12,379 bases of DNA from Tissierellales bacterium (GTDB lineage: Bacteria; Bacillota; Clostridia; Tissierellales; Tissierellaceae): assembly GCA_030146705.1 (NCBI GenBank), contig JASLBE010000082.1:1-12379 (forward strand), given 5' to 3'. Made by a program: the position numbers and the translations under genes. Under the pieces are notes generated by a model. That model was not told the DNA's origin. It saw only the letters and a program-made list of their open reading frames with translations, and did not search any database. Positions 6,625-12,379 of the stretch are shown in pieces (within the stretch, counting starts at the first letter, position 1; each line of letters starts with the position of its first letter).

Positions 6625-8351
6625 GATGATTTTTGCTCCTTATTTATCCACTGACGGATAACCAGTGCGATAATTTGTGAATCATGCTCTGCGAGTTCAC
6701 GGAGCTTATGCATGTTCTCTTCGCTCTGCATTTTCTGTTCAGCTTTCGAGCGTAAATTGTCTTCTGCACGTTTGAGCTTGGCGTCAATTTCAGCCTGACG
6801 TTTTTCTTTCTCCATCTCCAGGCGCTGAAGTGCCATTTCATGGTGCTTCATCCAGAATGGCTGAACCGCTTTACGCCACAGAATCCAGGCCACAATGAGC
6901 ACCAGCAGATAACGCAGTGCGGTCAGACCGGCATCGATAACAGCGGGTTGTTCCCACAGCGGCGGAGTTGCAATATCGTCCAGCGTGCTGAAAGGAGTAT
7001 TCACGATATTCAGGGTATCGCCGCGCGGGACGGAGAAACCGATGGCTTCTTTGGCAAGCGCTTCAATTTTATCCATCTGCTCTTTTGATAACGCAATACT
7101 CTCTCCCTCATCATTCACCTGGTTATTGATGACGATGGCGGCAGATAAGCGCATCAGCGTGCCCGTACTTTTGCGGGTATGGGTTAAGGTTTTATCGACT
7201 TCGTAGTTAGTCGTTTCCTCGTTACGCTGGCTGTAAGGGACGGATGGTGTACCGGCGGTTCTTGCATTCGCGGCTCCCTGCTGCCCCTGGGCGGCATTGC
7301 CTGCGTTGTTGCCGGCATTATTCCCTGCATTACCGTTAGCGGCGGTATTGGCAGCCGGATCCTCAATCGGAGCGACCGGTGCGACAGGCGGCTGATTACT
7401 CAATGCCCCCGGAACACCGCCGGCGGCATTGCGTCCGCCCTGCTCGGAAGAGCTGCTCTGACGGCTGCGGATAGCCATTTTGTCAGCGGCGGTATTCGGC
7501 TGATATTGCTCTGACGTTTGTTCCTGCTCAGTAAAATCAACCTGCGCGGTCACCTGAGCCCGGACATTACCGGCCCCGACAATCGGTGACAGAATCGCAA
7601 TGATCCGGCGCTGATAGTCCGCTTCAATCTCGCCGGTATATTTCAGCTGAGAGGTTTGCGTCCCTTGTCCGCCATTTTGCGTCAGCAGCTGACCGTTCTG
7701 ATCAACGATGGTGACATTGGCCGGTGTCAGGCCCGGAACAGCACTGGAAACCAGGTGTGTAATAGCATTGACCTGATTCGGATCCAGTGTACCCCCTCTG
7801 GCGATTGTCAGTGTGACAGAGGCCGAAGGTTGCTTTTGTTCTCTGACAAAGAGTGATGCTTTCGGTAACGCCAGGTGAACACGGGCATTACTGATCGAGC
7901 CGATAGTATCAATCGTCCGGGAAAGCTCGCCTTCCAGAGCACGTTGATAGTTAACCTGCTCACTGAACTGGCTGATACCAAATTTTTCCTGATCCATCAG
8001 TTCAAAACCGACGGTTCCGCCTTTTGGTAAACCCTGTTGCGCCAGTTTTAAACGTACTTCGTATACCTGATCGGCCGGAATGAGTATGGCGCCGCCATGC
8101 TCTTCAAAGCGATAAGGAACCTGCATCTGCGCCAGCTGAGCGACAATTGCTCCGGCATCCTGATCGCTGATGTTACTGTACAGCAAGCGATAATCAGGAC
8201 TTCTGGCCCAAAGCAGTAAGGCAACAACAACAGAGAGTGCTGCTGCAGCTGCAATTGCAAAGATAATTTTCGGGTTAGCCCGAAAGCGTTCAAGTGCGAC
8301 TTTGAACTCTTCAGCGATATTTTTTTTGCTACTCGCGGTTGTGGCATTCAT
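6621..8351 (-). CDS. fliF: FliF, flagellar MS-ring protein
   Basis: FliF assembles the inner-membrane MS ring on which the rod, C ring and export gate are built. I start at the ATG at 8349-8351 (576 residues, MNAT as in E. coli). AGGA lies 7 bases upstream; the frame extends ten codons to a TTG that has no family support. A membrane segment is seen at about 28-48 (followed by WARSPDYRLLYSN). Ring-building domains follow, with LAQQGLPKGG (103-112), GFELMDQEKFGISQFSEQVN (115-134) and YQRALEGELSRTI (135-147). A low-complexity Asn/Gly/Ala linker at about 330-368 interrupts the periplasmic part. The second membrane segment is at about 477-495 (LTALRYLLVLIVAWILW). The cytoplasmic tail ends with IIALVIRQWIN (560-570), the FliG-binding helix. 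It is first in the fliFGHIJK unit, divergent from fliE. Confidence 0.98.
   Translation of the reverse strand: MNATTASSKKNIAEEFKVALERFRANPKIIFAIAAAAALSVVVALLLWARSPDYRLLYSNISDQDAGAIVAQLAQMQVPYRFEEHGGAILIPADQVYEVRLKLAQQGLPKGGTVGFELMDQEKFGISQFSEQVNYQRALEGELSRTIDTIGSISNARVHLALPKASLFVREQKQPSASVTLTIARGGTLDPNQVNAITHLVSSAVPGLTPANVTIVDQNGQLLTQNGGQGTQTSQLKYTGEIEADYQRRIIAILSPIVGAGNVRAQVTAQVDFTEQEQTSEQYQPNTAADKMAIRSRQSSSSEQGGRNAAGGVPGALSNQPPVAPVAPIEDPAANTAANGNAGNNAGNNAGNAAQGQQGAANARTAGTPSVPYSQRNEETTNYEVDKTLTHTRKSTGTLMRLSAAIVINNQVNDEGESIALSKEQMDKIEALAKEAIGFSVPRGDTLNIVNTPFSTLDDIATPPLWEQPAVIDAGLTALRYLLVLIVAWILWRKAVQPFWMKHHEMALQRLEMEKEKRQAEIDAKLKRAEDNLRSKAEQKMQSEENMHKLRELAEHDSQIIALVIRQWINKEQKSS
7296..7340 (-). 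repeat. Short imperfect repeat encoding an Asn/Gly/Ala linker in FliF
   Basis: Within fliF, codons about 338-352 read GNAGNNAGNNAGN, built from repeated 9- to 12-base units of the form GGN AAY (AAY) GCN. The third bases differ between units, so this is an old or purified repeat rather than a fresh tandem slippage product. It falls in the variable loop between the ring-building domains of FliF, where length varies between species, and does not break the frame. Confidence 0.6.
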
Positions 8352-8405
8352 GCCATAGTCCTGTATATATGAATAAAGCAACTACCAAACAAAGGCTAAT
8401 ATGAC

Positions 8406-8411
8406 CTTATA
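8406..8411 (-). promoter_or_regulatory. Candidate -10 element of the fliF promoter
   Basis: On the minus strand this reads TATAAG, a five-of-six match to TATAAT. It lies 28 bases downstream of the 8440-8463 dyad in the fliF direction and about 54 bases before the fliF ATG. It overlaps a 17-base palindrome (8405-8421), which could be coincidental or could modulate the promoter. TATTAG, slightly further downstream, is an alternative. No good -35 is seen. Confidence 0.4.
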
Positions 8412-8439
8412 AAAAATAAGGCTGATTGTGTTTTGTCAC

Positions 8440-8463
8440 GGATAATACCACCGCACATTATCC
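8440..8463 (-). promoter_or_regulatory. Inverted repeat, candidate FlhDC operator for fliF
   Basis: GGATAAT (8440-8446) and ATTATCC (8457-8463) form a perfect 7-bp dyad with a 10-base spacer. The spacer length and the position 28 bases upstream of a fliF-facing -10 hexamer fit the FlhDC arrangement of two inverted half boxes 10-12 bases apart. The match to the E. coli half-box sequence itself is poor, so the protein assignment is inference from architecture and gene identity. Confidence 0.4.
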
Positions 8464-8481
8464 ATAAGACCGACTGACAAC

Positions 8482-8525
8482 CAATGCATAATAAGTTCCT
8501 ATTTGTGTGAACTTATCAGGCTATG
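8482..8525 (+). promoter_or_regulatory. Inverted repeat, candidate FlhDC operator for fliE
   Basis: A perfect 7-bp core dyad, ATAAGTT (8491-8497) and AACTTAT (8510-8516), has a 12-base spacer. Symmetry continues imperfectly outward to about 8482 and 8525. Counting by eye, the left half matches about 8 of 16 and the right half about 7 of 16 positions of the E. coli FlhDC half box. The dyad lies 29 bases upstream of TATAGT and covers the region where a -35 would be, as at activator-dependent class II flagellar promoters. Confidence 0.45.
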
Positions 8526-8545
8526 ATGCACTTTTGCGCTCATGA

Positions 8546-8551
8546 TATAGT
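8546..8551 (+). promoter_or_regulatory. Candidate -10 element of the fliE promoter
   Basis: TATAGT matches five of six -10 consensus bases. It lies about 50 bases before the fliE ATG and 29 bases after the 8491-8516 dyad. No convincing -35 hexamer lies 17 bases upstream, which would be in keeping with activator dependence. Confidence 0.4.
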
Positions 8552-8601
8552 TGACGAATTATTCTGGGTAAGATTATTTCAATAAATTTAAGAAGAAAAC
8601 C

Positions 8602-8928
8602 ATGTCAATTCAGGCAATGAATAACATTCTGGAACAAATTAATATCCAGGCAAATGAAATTAAAGGGGCGTCGCAGGCCGGTCGTATTAACGAACAGCCA
8701 AAAACCACGAATTTCAATGATATTTTGTTTCAGAGTATAAGTAATATTAGTGATTTGCAAGTCAGTGCGAAAAGTCAGGCGCAACAATATATGATTGGAG
8801 CGCCGGGGGTCGGATTGGATGATGTTATGGTATCTTTGCAAAAATCATCAGTTGCGTTAAACCTTGGTGTGCAGGTCCGGAATAAGCTGGTCAATGCGTA
8901 CCAGGAAATTATGAATATGTCTGTTTAA
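8602..8928 (+). CDS. fliE: FliE, flagellar hook-basal body complex protein (MS ring-rod junction)
   Basis: FliE forms the first layer between the MS ring and the rod and is among the first proteins exported through the gate. The product is 108 residues, close to the E. coli length of about 104. The N-terminal half is polar. The conserved C-terminal part has a GVGLDDVMVSLQKSSVAL stretch (about 69-86) followed by VQVRNKLVNAYQEIMNMSV, the D0-like helix typical of FliE and rod proteins. The ATG at 8602 has an AGAAG-like ribosome site about 7 bases upstream. It is divergent from fliF as in enterics. Unlike the E. coli arrangement, in which fliE is a single-gene unit, cheR follows on the same strand after 121 bases. 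Confidence 0.97.
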   Translation: MSIQAMNNILEQINIQANEIKGASQAGRINEQPKTTNFNDILFQSISNISDLQVSAKSQAQQYMIGAPGVGLDDVMVSLQKSSVALNLGVQVRNKLVNAYQEIMNMSV

Positions 8929-8963
8929 CCATTGATTTTTGTGTATTTGATATATTGCTTAAA

Positions 8964-8969
8964 TATAAT
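8964..8969 (+). promoter_or_regulatory. Possible -10 hexamer upstream of cheR
   Basis: A perfect TATAAT lies 80 bases before the cheR ATG, in the fliE-cheR gap. The region is AT-rich, so chance occurrence is likely. The hexamer 17 bases upstream (GTGTAT) is a poor -35, and TTGATA at 8947-8952 is only 11 bases away. No sigma-28 promoter (TAAA ... GCCGATAA) is visible in the gap. This is weak evidence for a local cheR promoter. Confidence 0.2.
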
Positions 8970-9049
8970 GATCAGATACGTACAACAGTAAGAAGTCATA
9001 TCCGATTTTCAGGTTATTTCCGGTAACCAAGACCAGAGTTTAAGCAGAC

Positions 9050-9913
9050 ATGTTAAATAAAAATAATGTTGGGGGAAGTTCAGACTCGGGTGAATATATT
9101 CAACTTAGTCTGAACGAGTCAGAACTGACAAAAATCAATGAGCTTATTTATCGTCGTGCCGGCATTGTTTTATCCGGGCAAAAGCGCGATATGGTATTTA
9201 ACCGTCTCTCACGCAGACTGCGGAAACTCGACGTCCGTTCATTCAAAGAATATATAAATATCCTGGAAAACAGCACGAACGATGGTGAGTGGCAGCATTT
9301 TATCAATGCGCTGACAACCAACCTGACATCGTTTTTCCGGGAAGCGTATCACTTTCCTATTCTTGCAGAGCATGCCCGTTCCCGCCCGAATAATTATTCC
9401 GTGTGGTGTACCGCCGCATCGACCGGTGAAGAGCCGTTATCAATCGCAATAACGCTTGAAGAGGCGCTTGGCCCGTCTCTGACGCCGCCGCGGGTGTGGG
9501 CAACAGATATCGATACTGATGTATTATTAAAAGCCAAACAAGGTTTATATCAGCTGAGAGATATTGAATCGCTGACGCCTGAGCAGAAAAAACGCTGGTT
9601 TCTGCGGGGTAAAAATGATCAGAGCCAACTGGTTAAAGTAAAAAAAGAGCTGGCCTCCTGTATTCATTATGAACCACTTAATCTTATAAACAGTACCTGG
9701 AATGTACCGGCACCTTTTGATTCTATCTTCTGCCGTAATGTTCTGATTTATTTCGATCAGAAAACTCAGGAAACTATTATTAACCGATTTGCTAAAATGC
9801 TTAAACCCGGCGGATTATTATTTATCGGTCATTCTGAACATTTCAGTAAATCCACCACACCCTTTCGTTTAAAAGGACAGTCAGTCTATGTACTTGACGG
9901 AGAGGGAAAGTAA
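9050..9913 (+). CDS. cheR: CheR, chemoreceptor glutamate methyltransferase
   Basis: CheR transfers methyl groups from S-adenosylmethionine to receptor glutamates, the adaptation step that raises CheA activity. It is 287 residues; E. coli CheR has 286. The N-terminal helical domain (about 20-90) includes YRRAGIVLSGQKRDMVFNRL (34-53). TTNLTSFFRE (89-98) leads into the methyltransferase fold. The SAM-binding motif AASTGEEPLSIA is at 122-133, ATDIDTDVL at 151-159, FCRNVLIYFD at 227-236 and GHSEHFS at 260-266. The ATG at 9050 has only a weak ribosome site (GAG/AAG about 10 bases upstream), but it gives the family length. It is followed after 9 bases by cheB. No receptor gene precedes it in this window; fliE does. 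Confidence 0.97.
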   Translation: MLNKNNVGGSSDSGEYIQLSLNESELTKINELIYRRAGIVLSGQKRDMVFNRLSRRLRKLDVRSFKEYINILENSTNDGEWQHFINALTTNLTSFFREAYHFPILAEHARSRPNNYSVWCTAASTGEEPLSIAITLEEALGPSLTPPRVWATDIDTDVLLKAKQGLYQLRDIESLTPEQKKRWFLRGKNDQSQLVKVKKELASCIHYEPLNLINSTWNVPAPFDSIFCRNVLIYFDQKTQETIINRFAKMLKPGGLLFIGHSEHFSKSTTPFRLKGQSVYVLDGEGK

Positions 9914-9922
9914 AGGGGAATA

Positions 9923-10969
9923 ATGAAAAAGATTAAAGTAATGTGCGTGGATGATTCTACGTTAATTAGAAATATTATGACCAGTATTGTTAACAGCCAG
10001 CCTGATATGGAAATGGTGGCTGTGGCTTTAGATCCTATTATCGCCCGGGATTTAATTAAAATTCATAATCCGGATGTTCTGACGCTGGATGTTGAAATGC
10101 CGCGTATGGATGGTCTTAATTTCCTTGAGCGTCTGATGCGTTTACGGCCAATGCCCGTCATTATGGTTTCATCATTAACGCATAAAGGTTCTGAAATTAC
10201 GTTAAGTGCATTAGAACTCGGTGCCGTGGATTTTATTACAAAGCCGCAGATGGATCTGCAAAATAGTATGCGCAATTACAGCGAGATGATTGTTGAAAAG
10301 ATCCGGATGGCGGCAAATGCCCGGGTTTATCGCCGCGATAACCGGGCGATTAAGCCTGCGGCGATTAAGACACCGTTGGTCGGGAGTGAAAAAATTATCT
10401 CGATTGGTGCCTCGACCGGAGGAACGGAAGCATTACGTCACGTACTGACACCGATGCCGTTAACCTGCCCGGGAATCGTTATTGCTCAGCATATGCCGCC
10501 GGGATTCACGCACTCTTTTGCTGAACGACTGAATAAATTATGCGCGATTTCCGTCAAAGAAGGCGAGGACGGCGACCGTGTTTTACCCGGGCATGCGTAT
10601 ATTGCGCCCGGCGGTAAGCATATGGAATTAGTCCGCAGCGGCGCGAATTATCATTTAAGCCTTAACGAACTGCCGCCGATTAACCGCCATCGGCCATCGG
10701 TTGACTCACTGTTATGCTCTGTTGCCAAAGTGGCCGGTAAAAATGCCGTTGGTGCGCTTCTTACCGGGATGGGCAGCGACGGTGCTCAGGGATTGCTGGC
10801 TATGCGCCAGGCCGGTGCATGGACGATTGCACAGAGTGAAAAAACGTGTGTGGTCTACGGTATGCCGCGTGAAGCCGTCAAACTGGATGCGGCATGTGAA
10901 GTGACTGACCTCGATCAGATAGCCCGCAGCATCCTCAATAATATCGTTGGTCAGGCGAACCGTATTTAA
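9923..10969 (+). CDS. cheB: CheB, chemotaxis response regulator methylesterase/deamidase
   Basis: CheB removes methyl groups from receptor glutamates and deamidates receptor glutamines. It is activated when CheA phosphorylates its receiver domain, giving feedback adaptation. It has 348 residues (E. coli 349). The receiver domain (1-125) has the acidic pair D10/D11, phospho-acceptor D56 in TLDVEMPRMDG, and K107 in TKP. A linker (about 130-155) joins the catalytic domain, whose triad falls at the same numbers as in E. coli: S164 in GASTGG, H190 in AQHMPPGF and D286 in TGMGSDG. The ATG at 9923 follows a strong AGGGGA ribosome site located in the 9-base gap after cheR. A 58-base gap separates it from cheY. 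The enzyme looks fully active. Confidence 0.98.
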   Translation: MKKIKVMCVDDSTLIRNIMTSIVNSQPDMEMVAVALDPIIARDLIKIHNPDVLTLDVEMPRMDGLNFLERLMRLRPMPVIMVSSLTHKGSEITLSALELGAVDFITKPQMDLQNSMRNYSEMIVEKIRMAANARVYRRDNRAIKPAAIKTPLVGSEKIISIGASTGGTEALRHVLTPMPLTCPGIVIAQHMPPGFTHSFAERLNKLCAISVKEGEDGDRVLPGHAYIAPGGKHMELVRSGANYHLSLNELPPINRHRPSVDSLLCSVAKVAGKNAVGALLTGMGSDGAQGLLAMRQAGAWTIAQSEKTCVVYGMPREAVKLDAACEVTDLDQIARSILNNIVGQANRI

Positions 10970-11027
10970 TTTCTCAGCACTTTAACGGGTGTGATGTTGG
11001 TTAATATTAAACAATCAGGAAAATGTA

Positions 11028-11417
11028 ATGGCAGATAAAAATCTTCGTTTCTTAGTCGTTGACGACTTTTCTACAATGCGGCGCATTGTCCGCAATTTAC
11101 TCAAGGATCTCGGGTTCAATAATGTGGAAGAAGCCGAAGATGGTCAGGATGCTCTGGACAAATTACGTGAATCAACATTCAATTTTGTCATCAGTGACTG
11201 GAATATGCCGAATGTTGACGGCCTGCAGCTGCTGACTGAAATCCGTAAAGACCCGGCGTTAGCCGCGCTTCCGGTGCTGATGGTGACTGCGGAAGCCAAA
11301 AAGGAAAACATCATTGCAGCCGCTCAGGCAGGTGCAAACGGGTACGTTGTTAAACCATTTACAGCAGCAATACTGGAAGAAAAGCTGAATAAAATTTTTG
11401 AAAAACTCGGGTGGTAA
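11028..11417 (+). CDS. cheY: CheY, chemotaxis response regulator
   Basis: CheY is the single-domain regulator that, when phosphorylated by CheA, binds FliM and FliN and switches the motor to clockwise rotation. It has 129 residues, as in E. coli. All receiver residues are present at canonical positions: D12 and D13 (VVDDFSTMRR), phospho-acceptor D57 (ISDWNMPN), T87 (MVTAEAKKENI), Y106 and K109 (YVVKPF). W58 next to the acceptor is also conserved. The ATG at 11028 has an AGGA about 8 bases upstream. The cheZ ATG begins immediately after the TAA. Its FliM target helix is encoded in the same window and is conserved too. Confidence 0.98.
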   Translation: MADKNLRFLVVDDFSTMRRIVRNLLKDLGFNNVEEAEDGQDALDKLRESTFNFVISDWNMPNVDGLQLLTEIRKDPALAALPVLMVTAEAKKENIIAAAQAGANGYVVKPFTAAILEEKLNKIFEKLGW

Positions 11418-12062
11418 ATGATGGATACGCAGGTGAGTCAGCATTCGACTGAAAATTTCCGGAGTATTTTCTCACGCATAGGTCAGTTGACCCGTTTGTT
11501 GCGCGATAGTCTGACGAATCTGGGACTTGATCGCGCGATTATGGATGCGGCAGAAGCAATTCCGGATGCCCGTGATCGTCTGAATTATATTGTGAGTAAA
11601 ACATCACAGGCGGCAGAACGTGCGCTGAACTGTGTGGAAATCGCCCGTCCTTTGCAGGATGAGCTGAGCAGCCGATCCACCGAATTAACCACCCGGTGGG
11701 ATGAGTGGTTTGATAAACCGGTGGAAATGCCGGTTGCCAAAGAGTTAGTCACGGATACGCGGGCATTTCTGACCGCCGTACCGGTGCTTGCCGGACAGAC
11801 GAATGAGCAGCTGATGGAAATCATGATGGCTCAGGATTTCCAGGATCTGACCGGTCAGGTTATTCAGCGGATGATGAAACTGATTGAGGCGCTGGAAAAA
11901 GAGCTGGTCCAGGTTCTGGTTGAAAACATGCCTGAATCTGAAACGGCACCTGCGGATAAAAAGGATGATCTCAAAAACGGCCCTCAGATTGACCAGAGTA
12001 AAACGGGTGTTGTCGCGACACAGGATCAGGTGGACGATTTACTCGAGAGCCTTGGCTTCTGA
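11418..12062 (+). CDS. cheZ: CheZ, CheY-phosphate phosphatase
   Basis: CheZ dephosphorylates CheY-P and so resets the motor to smooth swimming. The gene has 214 codons, exactly the E. coli length. The long helical hairpin includes EAIPDARDRLNYIV (46-59) and AAERALN (65-71). The catalytic segment EIMMAQDFQDLTGQVI (134-149) contains D143 and Q147, which orients the attacking water. The C-terminal CheY-binding peptide QVDDLLESLGF is intact, preceded by a flexible polar linker (about 172-198). The start ATG at 11418 abuts the cheY stop; a second ATG directly follows, so the protein may begin at codon 1 or 2 (E. coli CheZ also begins MM). GGTGG at the end of cheY may serve as ribosome site. A probable terminator follows. 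Confidence 0.98.
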   Translation: MMDTQVSQHSTENFRSIFSRIGQLTRLLRDSLTNLGLDRAIMDAAEAIPDARDRLNYIVSKTSQAAERALNCVEIARPLQDELSSRSTELTTRWDEWFDKPVEMPVAKELVTDTRAFLTAVPVLAGQTNEQLMEIMMAQDFQDLTGQVIQRMMKLIEALEKELVQVLVENMPESETAPADKKDDLKNGPQIDQSKTGVVATQDQVDDLLESLGF

Positions 12063-12089
12063 TGTGTTGCGGTAAAGGGTGTCTGCGGA

Positions 12090-12130
12090 GCGGCTGTTTA
12101 TCACAGCTGCCGTTTTCTGTTTTTTATTTT
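12090..12130 (+). terminator. Probable intrinsic terminator after cheZ
   Basis: GCGGCTGT (12090-12097) pairs with ACAGCTGC (12103-12110) over 8 bp with one G-U pair and a 5-base loop. Two bases later comes a T-rich run, TTTTCTGTTTTTTATTTT, from 12113 to 12130. It lies 28 bases after the cheZ stop and 20 bases before the flhB ATG. It would end or attenuate the cheRBYZ transcript. It could instead allow partial readthrough into flhB, since no separate flhB promoter is obvious after it. Confidence 0.65.
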
Positions 12131-12150
12131 CTGACTGATCTGTAACGCTT

Positions 12151-12379
12151 ATGGCAGAAGAAAGTGATGTAGAAAAAACAGAAGACCCCACCCCCCATAA
12201 ACGGGAGAAGGCACGCAAAGAAGGACAAATTCCCCGTTCGAAAGAATTAACATCCGTAATGATGTTATTGGTGGGATGGGCACTTATGTTTTCATCCGGA
12301 AGCTACCTGGTAAGAGGTCTCTCACAATTGCTGTCTGAAGGACTGAGGTTTGATATCAGCGCAGCAATTGAAACTAACC
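12151..12379 (+). CDS. flhB: FlhB, flagellar export gate protein (5' part only, cut by window edge)
   Basis: FlhB is an inner-membrane component of the flagellar export gate; its self-cleaved cytoplasmic domain works with FliK to switch substrate class. Only about 76 codons are in the window, against about 380 in E. coli. The N terminus has the conserved EDPTPHKREKARKEGQIPRS motif (about residues 11-30), followed by KELTSVMMLLVGWALMF, the start of the first membrane segment. The NPTH cleavage site lies beyond the edge. The ATG at 12151 is set by alignment with the family; the sequence before it (CTGTAACGCTT) has no good ribosome site. cheZ followed by flhB is the enteric order, so flhA and flhE would be expected next. 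Confidence 0.96.
   Translation, partial: MAEESDVEKTEDPTPHKREKARKEGQIPRSKELTSVMMLLVGWALMFSSGSYLVRGLSQLLSEGLRFDISAAIETN

Larger units (their letters stand above)
8352..8601. promoter_or_regulatory. Divergent fliF/fliE control region
   Basis: This 250-base AT-rich region separates the divergently transcribed fliF and fliE. It has no convincing reading frame. It holds two perfect 7-bp dyads with spacers of 10 and 12 bases and -10-like hexamers facing each gene. A short perfect palindrome, CCTTAT-AAAAA-ATAAGG, lies at 8405-8421, and a direct repeat AAGGCTAAT / AAGGCTGAT lies at 8392-8400 and 8418-8426. In E. coli the same intergenic region carries FlhDC-dependent class II promoters for both genes, so I infer the same role. 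Confidence 0.75.

Noticed and set aside
8352..8381. Ten-codon N-terminal extension of FliF from a TTG
   Set aside because: The ATG at 8351 gives the MNAT start seen in E. coli FliF and has AGGA 7 bases upstream.
8929..9049. Sigma-28 promoter before cheR
   Set aside because: TCCGATTT near 8999 resembles part of the -10, but no TAAA-type -35 lies 11 bases upstream.
1..12379. Mobile elements, CRISPR arrays, tRNA genes, or a hidden novel system
   Set aside because: Nearly all bases belong to recognised flagellar or chemotaxis genes with intact motifs. The gaps are short, and no transposase, terminal repeats, spaced repeats or cloverleaf sequences were seen by eye.

Overview
The window is a chromosomal flagellar and chemotaxis locus from a motile gammaproteobacterium, almost certainly a member of the Enterobacterales. 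Every gene aligns end to end, from memory, with its Escherichia coli or Salmonella counterpart, including lengths and catalytic residue numbers: CheB S164/H190/D286, CheY D57 and CheZ D143/Q147. The moderate base composition and sequence divergence suggest a lineage outside Escherichia/Salmonella, perhaps Morganellaceae (Proteus, Providencia, Morganella and relatives). That last placement is a guess.

Left part, minus strand, positions 1-8351: reading right to left, fliF-fliG-fliH-fliI-fliJ-fliK, a 144-base gap, then fliL-fliM-fliN, with fliN cut by the window edge. This is the enteric order fliFGHIJK / fliLMN(OPQR). It encodes the MS ring (FliF), the switch/C ring (FliG, FliM, FliN), the export ATPase complex (FliH, FliI, FliJ), the hook-length ruler (FliK) and the stator-associated protein FliL. 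Genes within each block are tightly packed, with ATGA overlaps, a 14-base overlap at fliG/fliH and abutting stop and start codons at fliJ/fliK.

Middle, positions 8352-8601: a 250-base AT-rich divergent control region between fliF and fliE. It holds two perfect 7-bp inverted repeats with 12- and 10-base spacers. Each lies 28-29 bases upstream of a -10-like hexamer facing one of the two genes. I read these as candidate FlhDC-type class II operators.

Right part, plus strand, positions 8602-12379: fliE, a 121-base gap without a clear terminator, then cheR-cheB-cheY-cheZ, a probable intrinsic terminator, and the start of flhB, cut by the window edge. In E. coli, cheRBYZ-flhBAE follows the receptor genes tar/tap and lies far from fliE. 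Here cheRBYZ sits directly behind fliE, with no receptor, cheA or cheW in the window. That junction is the most notable layout feature.

Together the genes build the basal body and export gate (FliF, FliE, FliH/I/J, FlhB), set hook length (FliK), form the rotor switch (FliG/M/N) and control it (CheY-P made elsewhere by CheA, removed by CheZ, with adaptation by CheR/CheB). I saw no mobile elements, CRISPR arrays, tRNA or rRNA genes, pseudogenes or unknown genes, and no evidence of an undescribed system. The interest lies in gene order and regulatory architecture.
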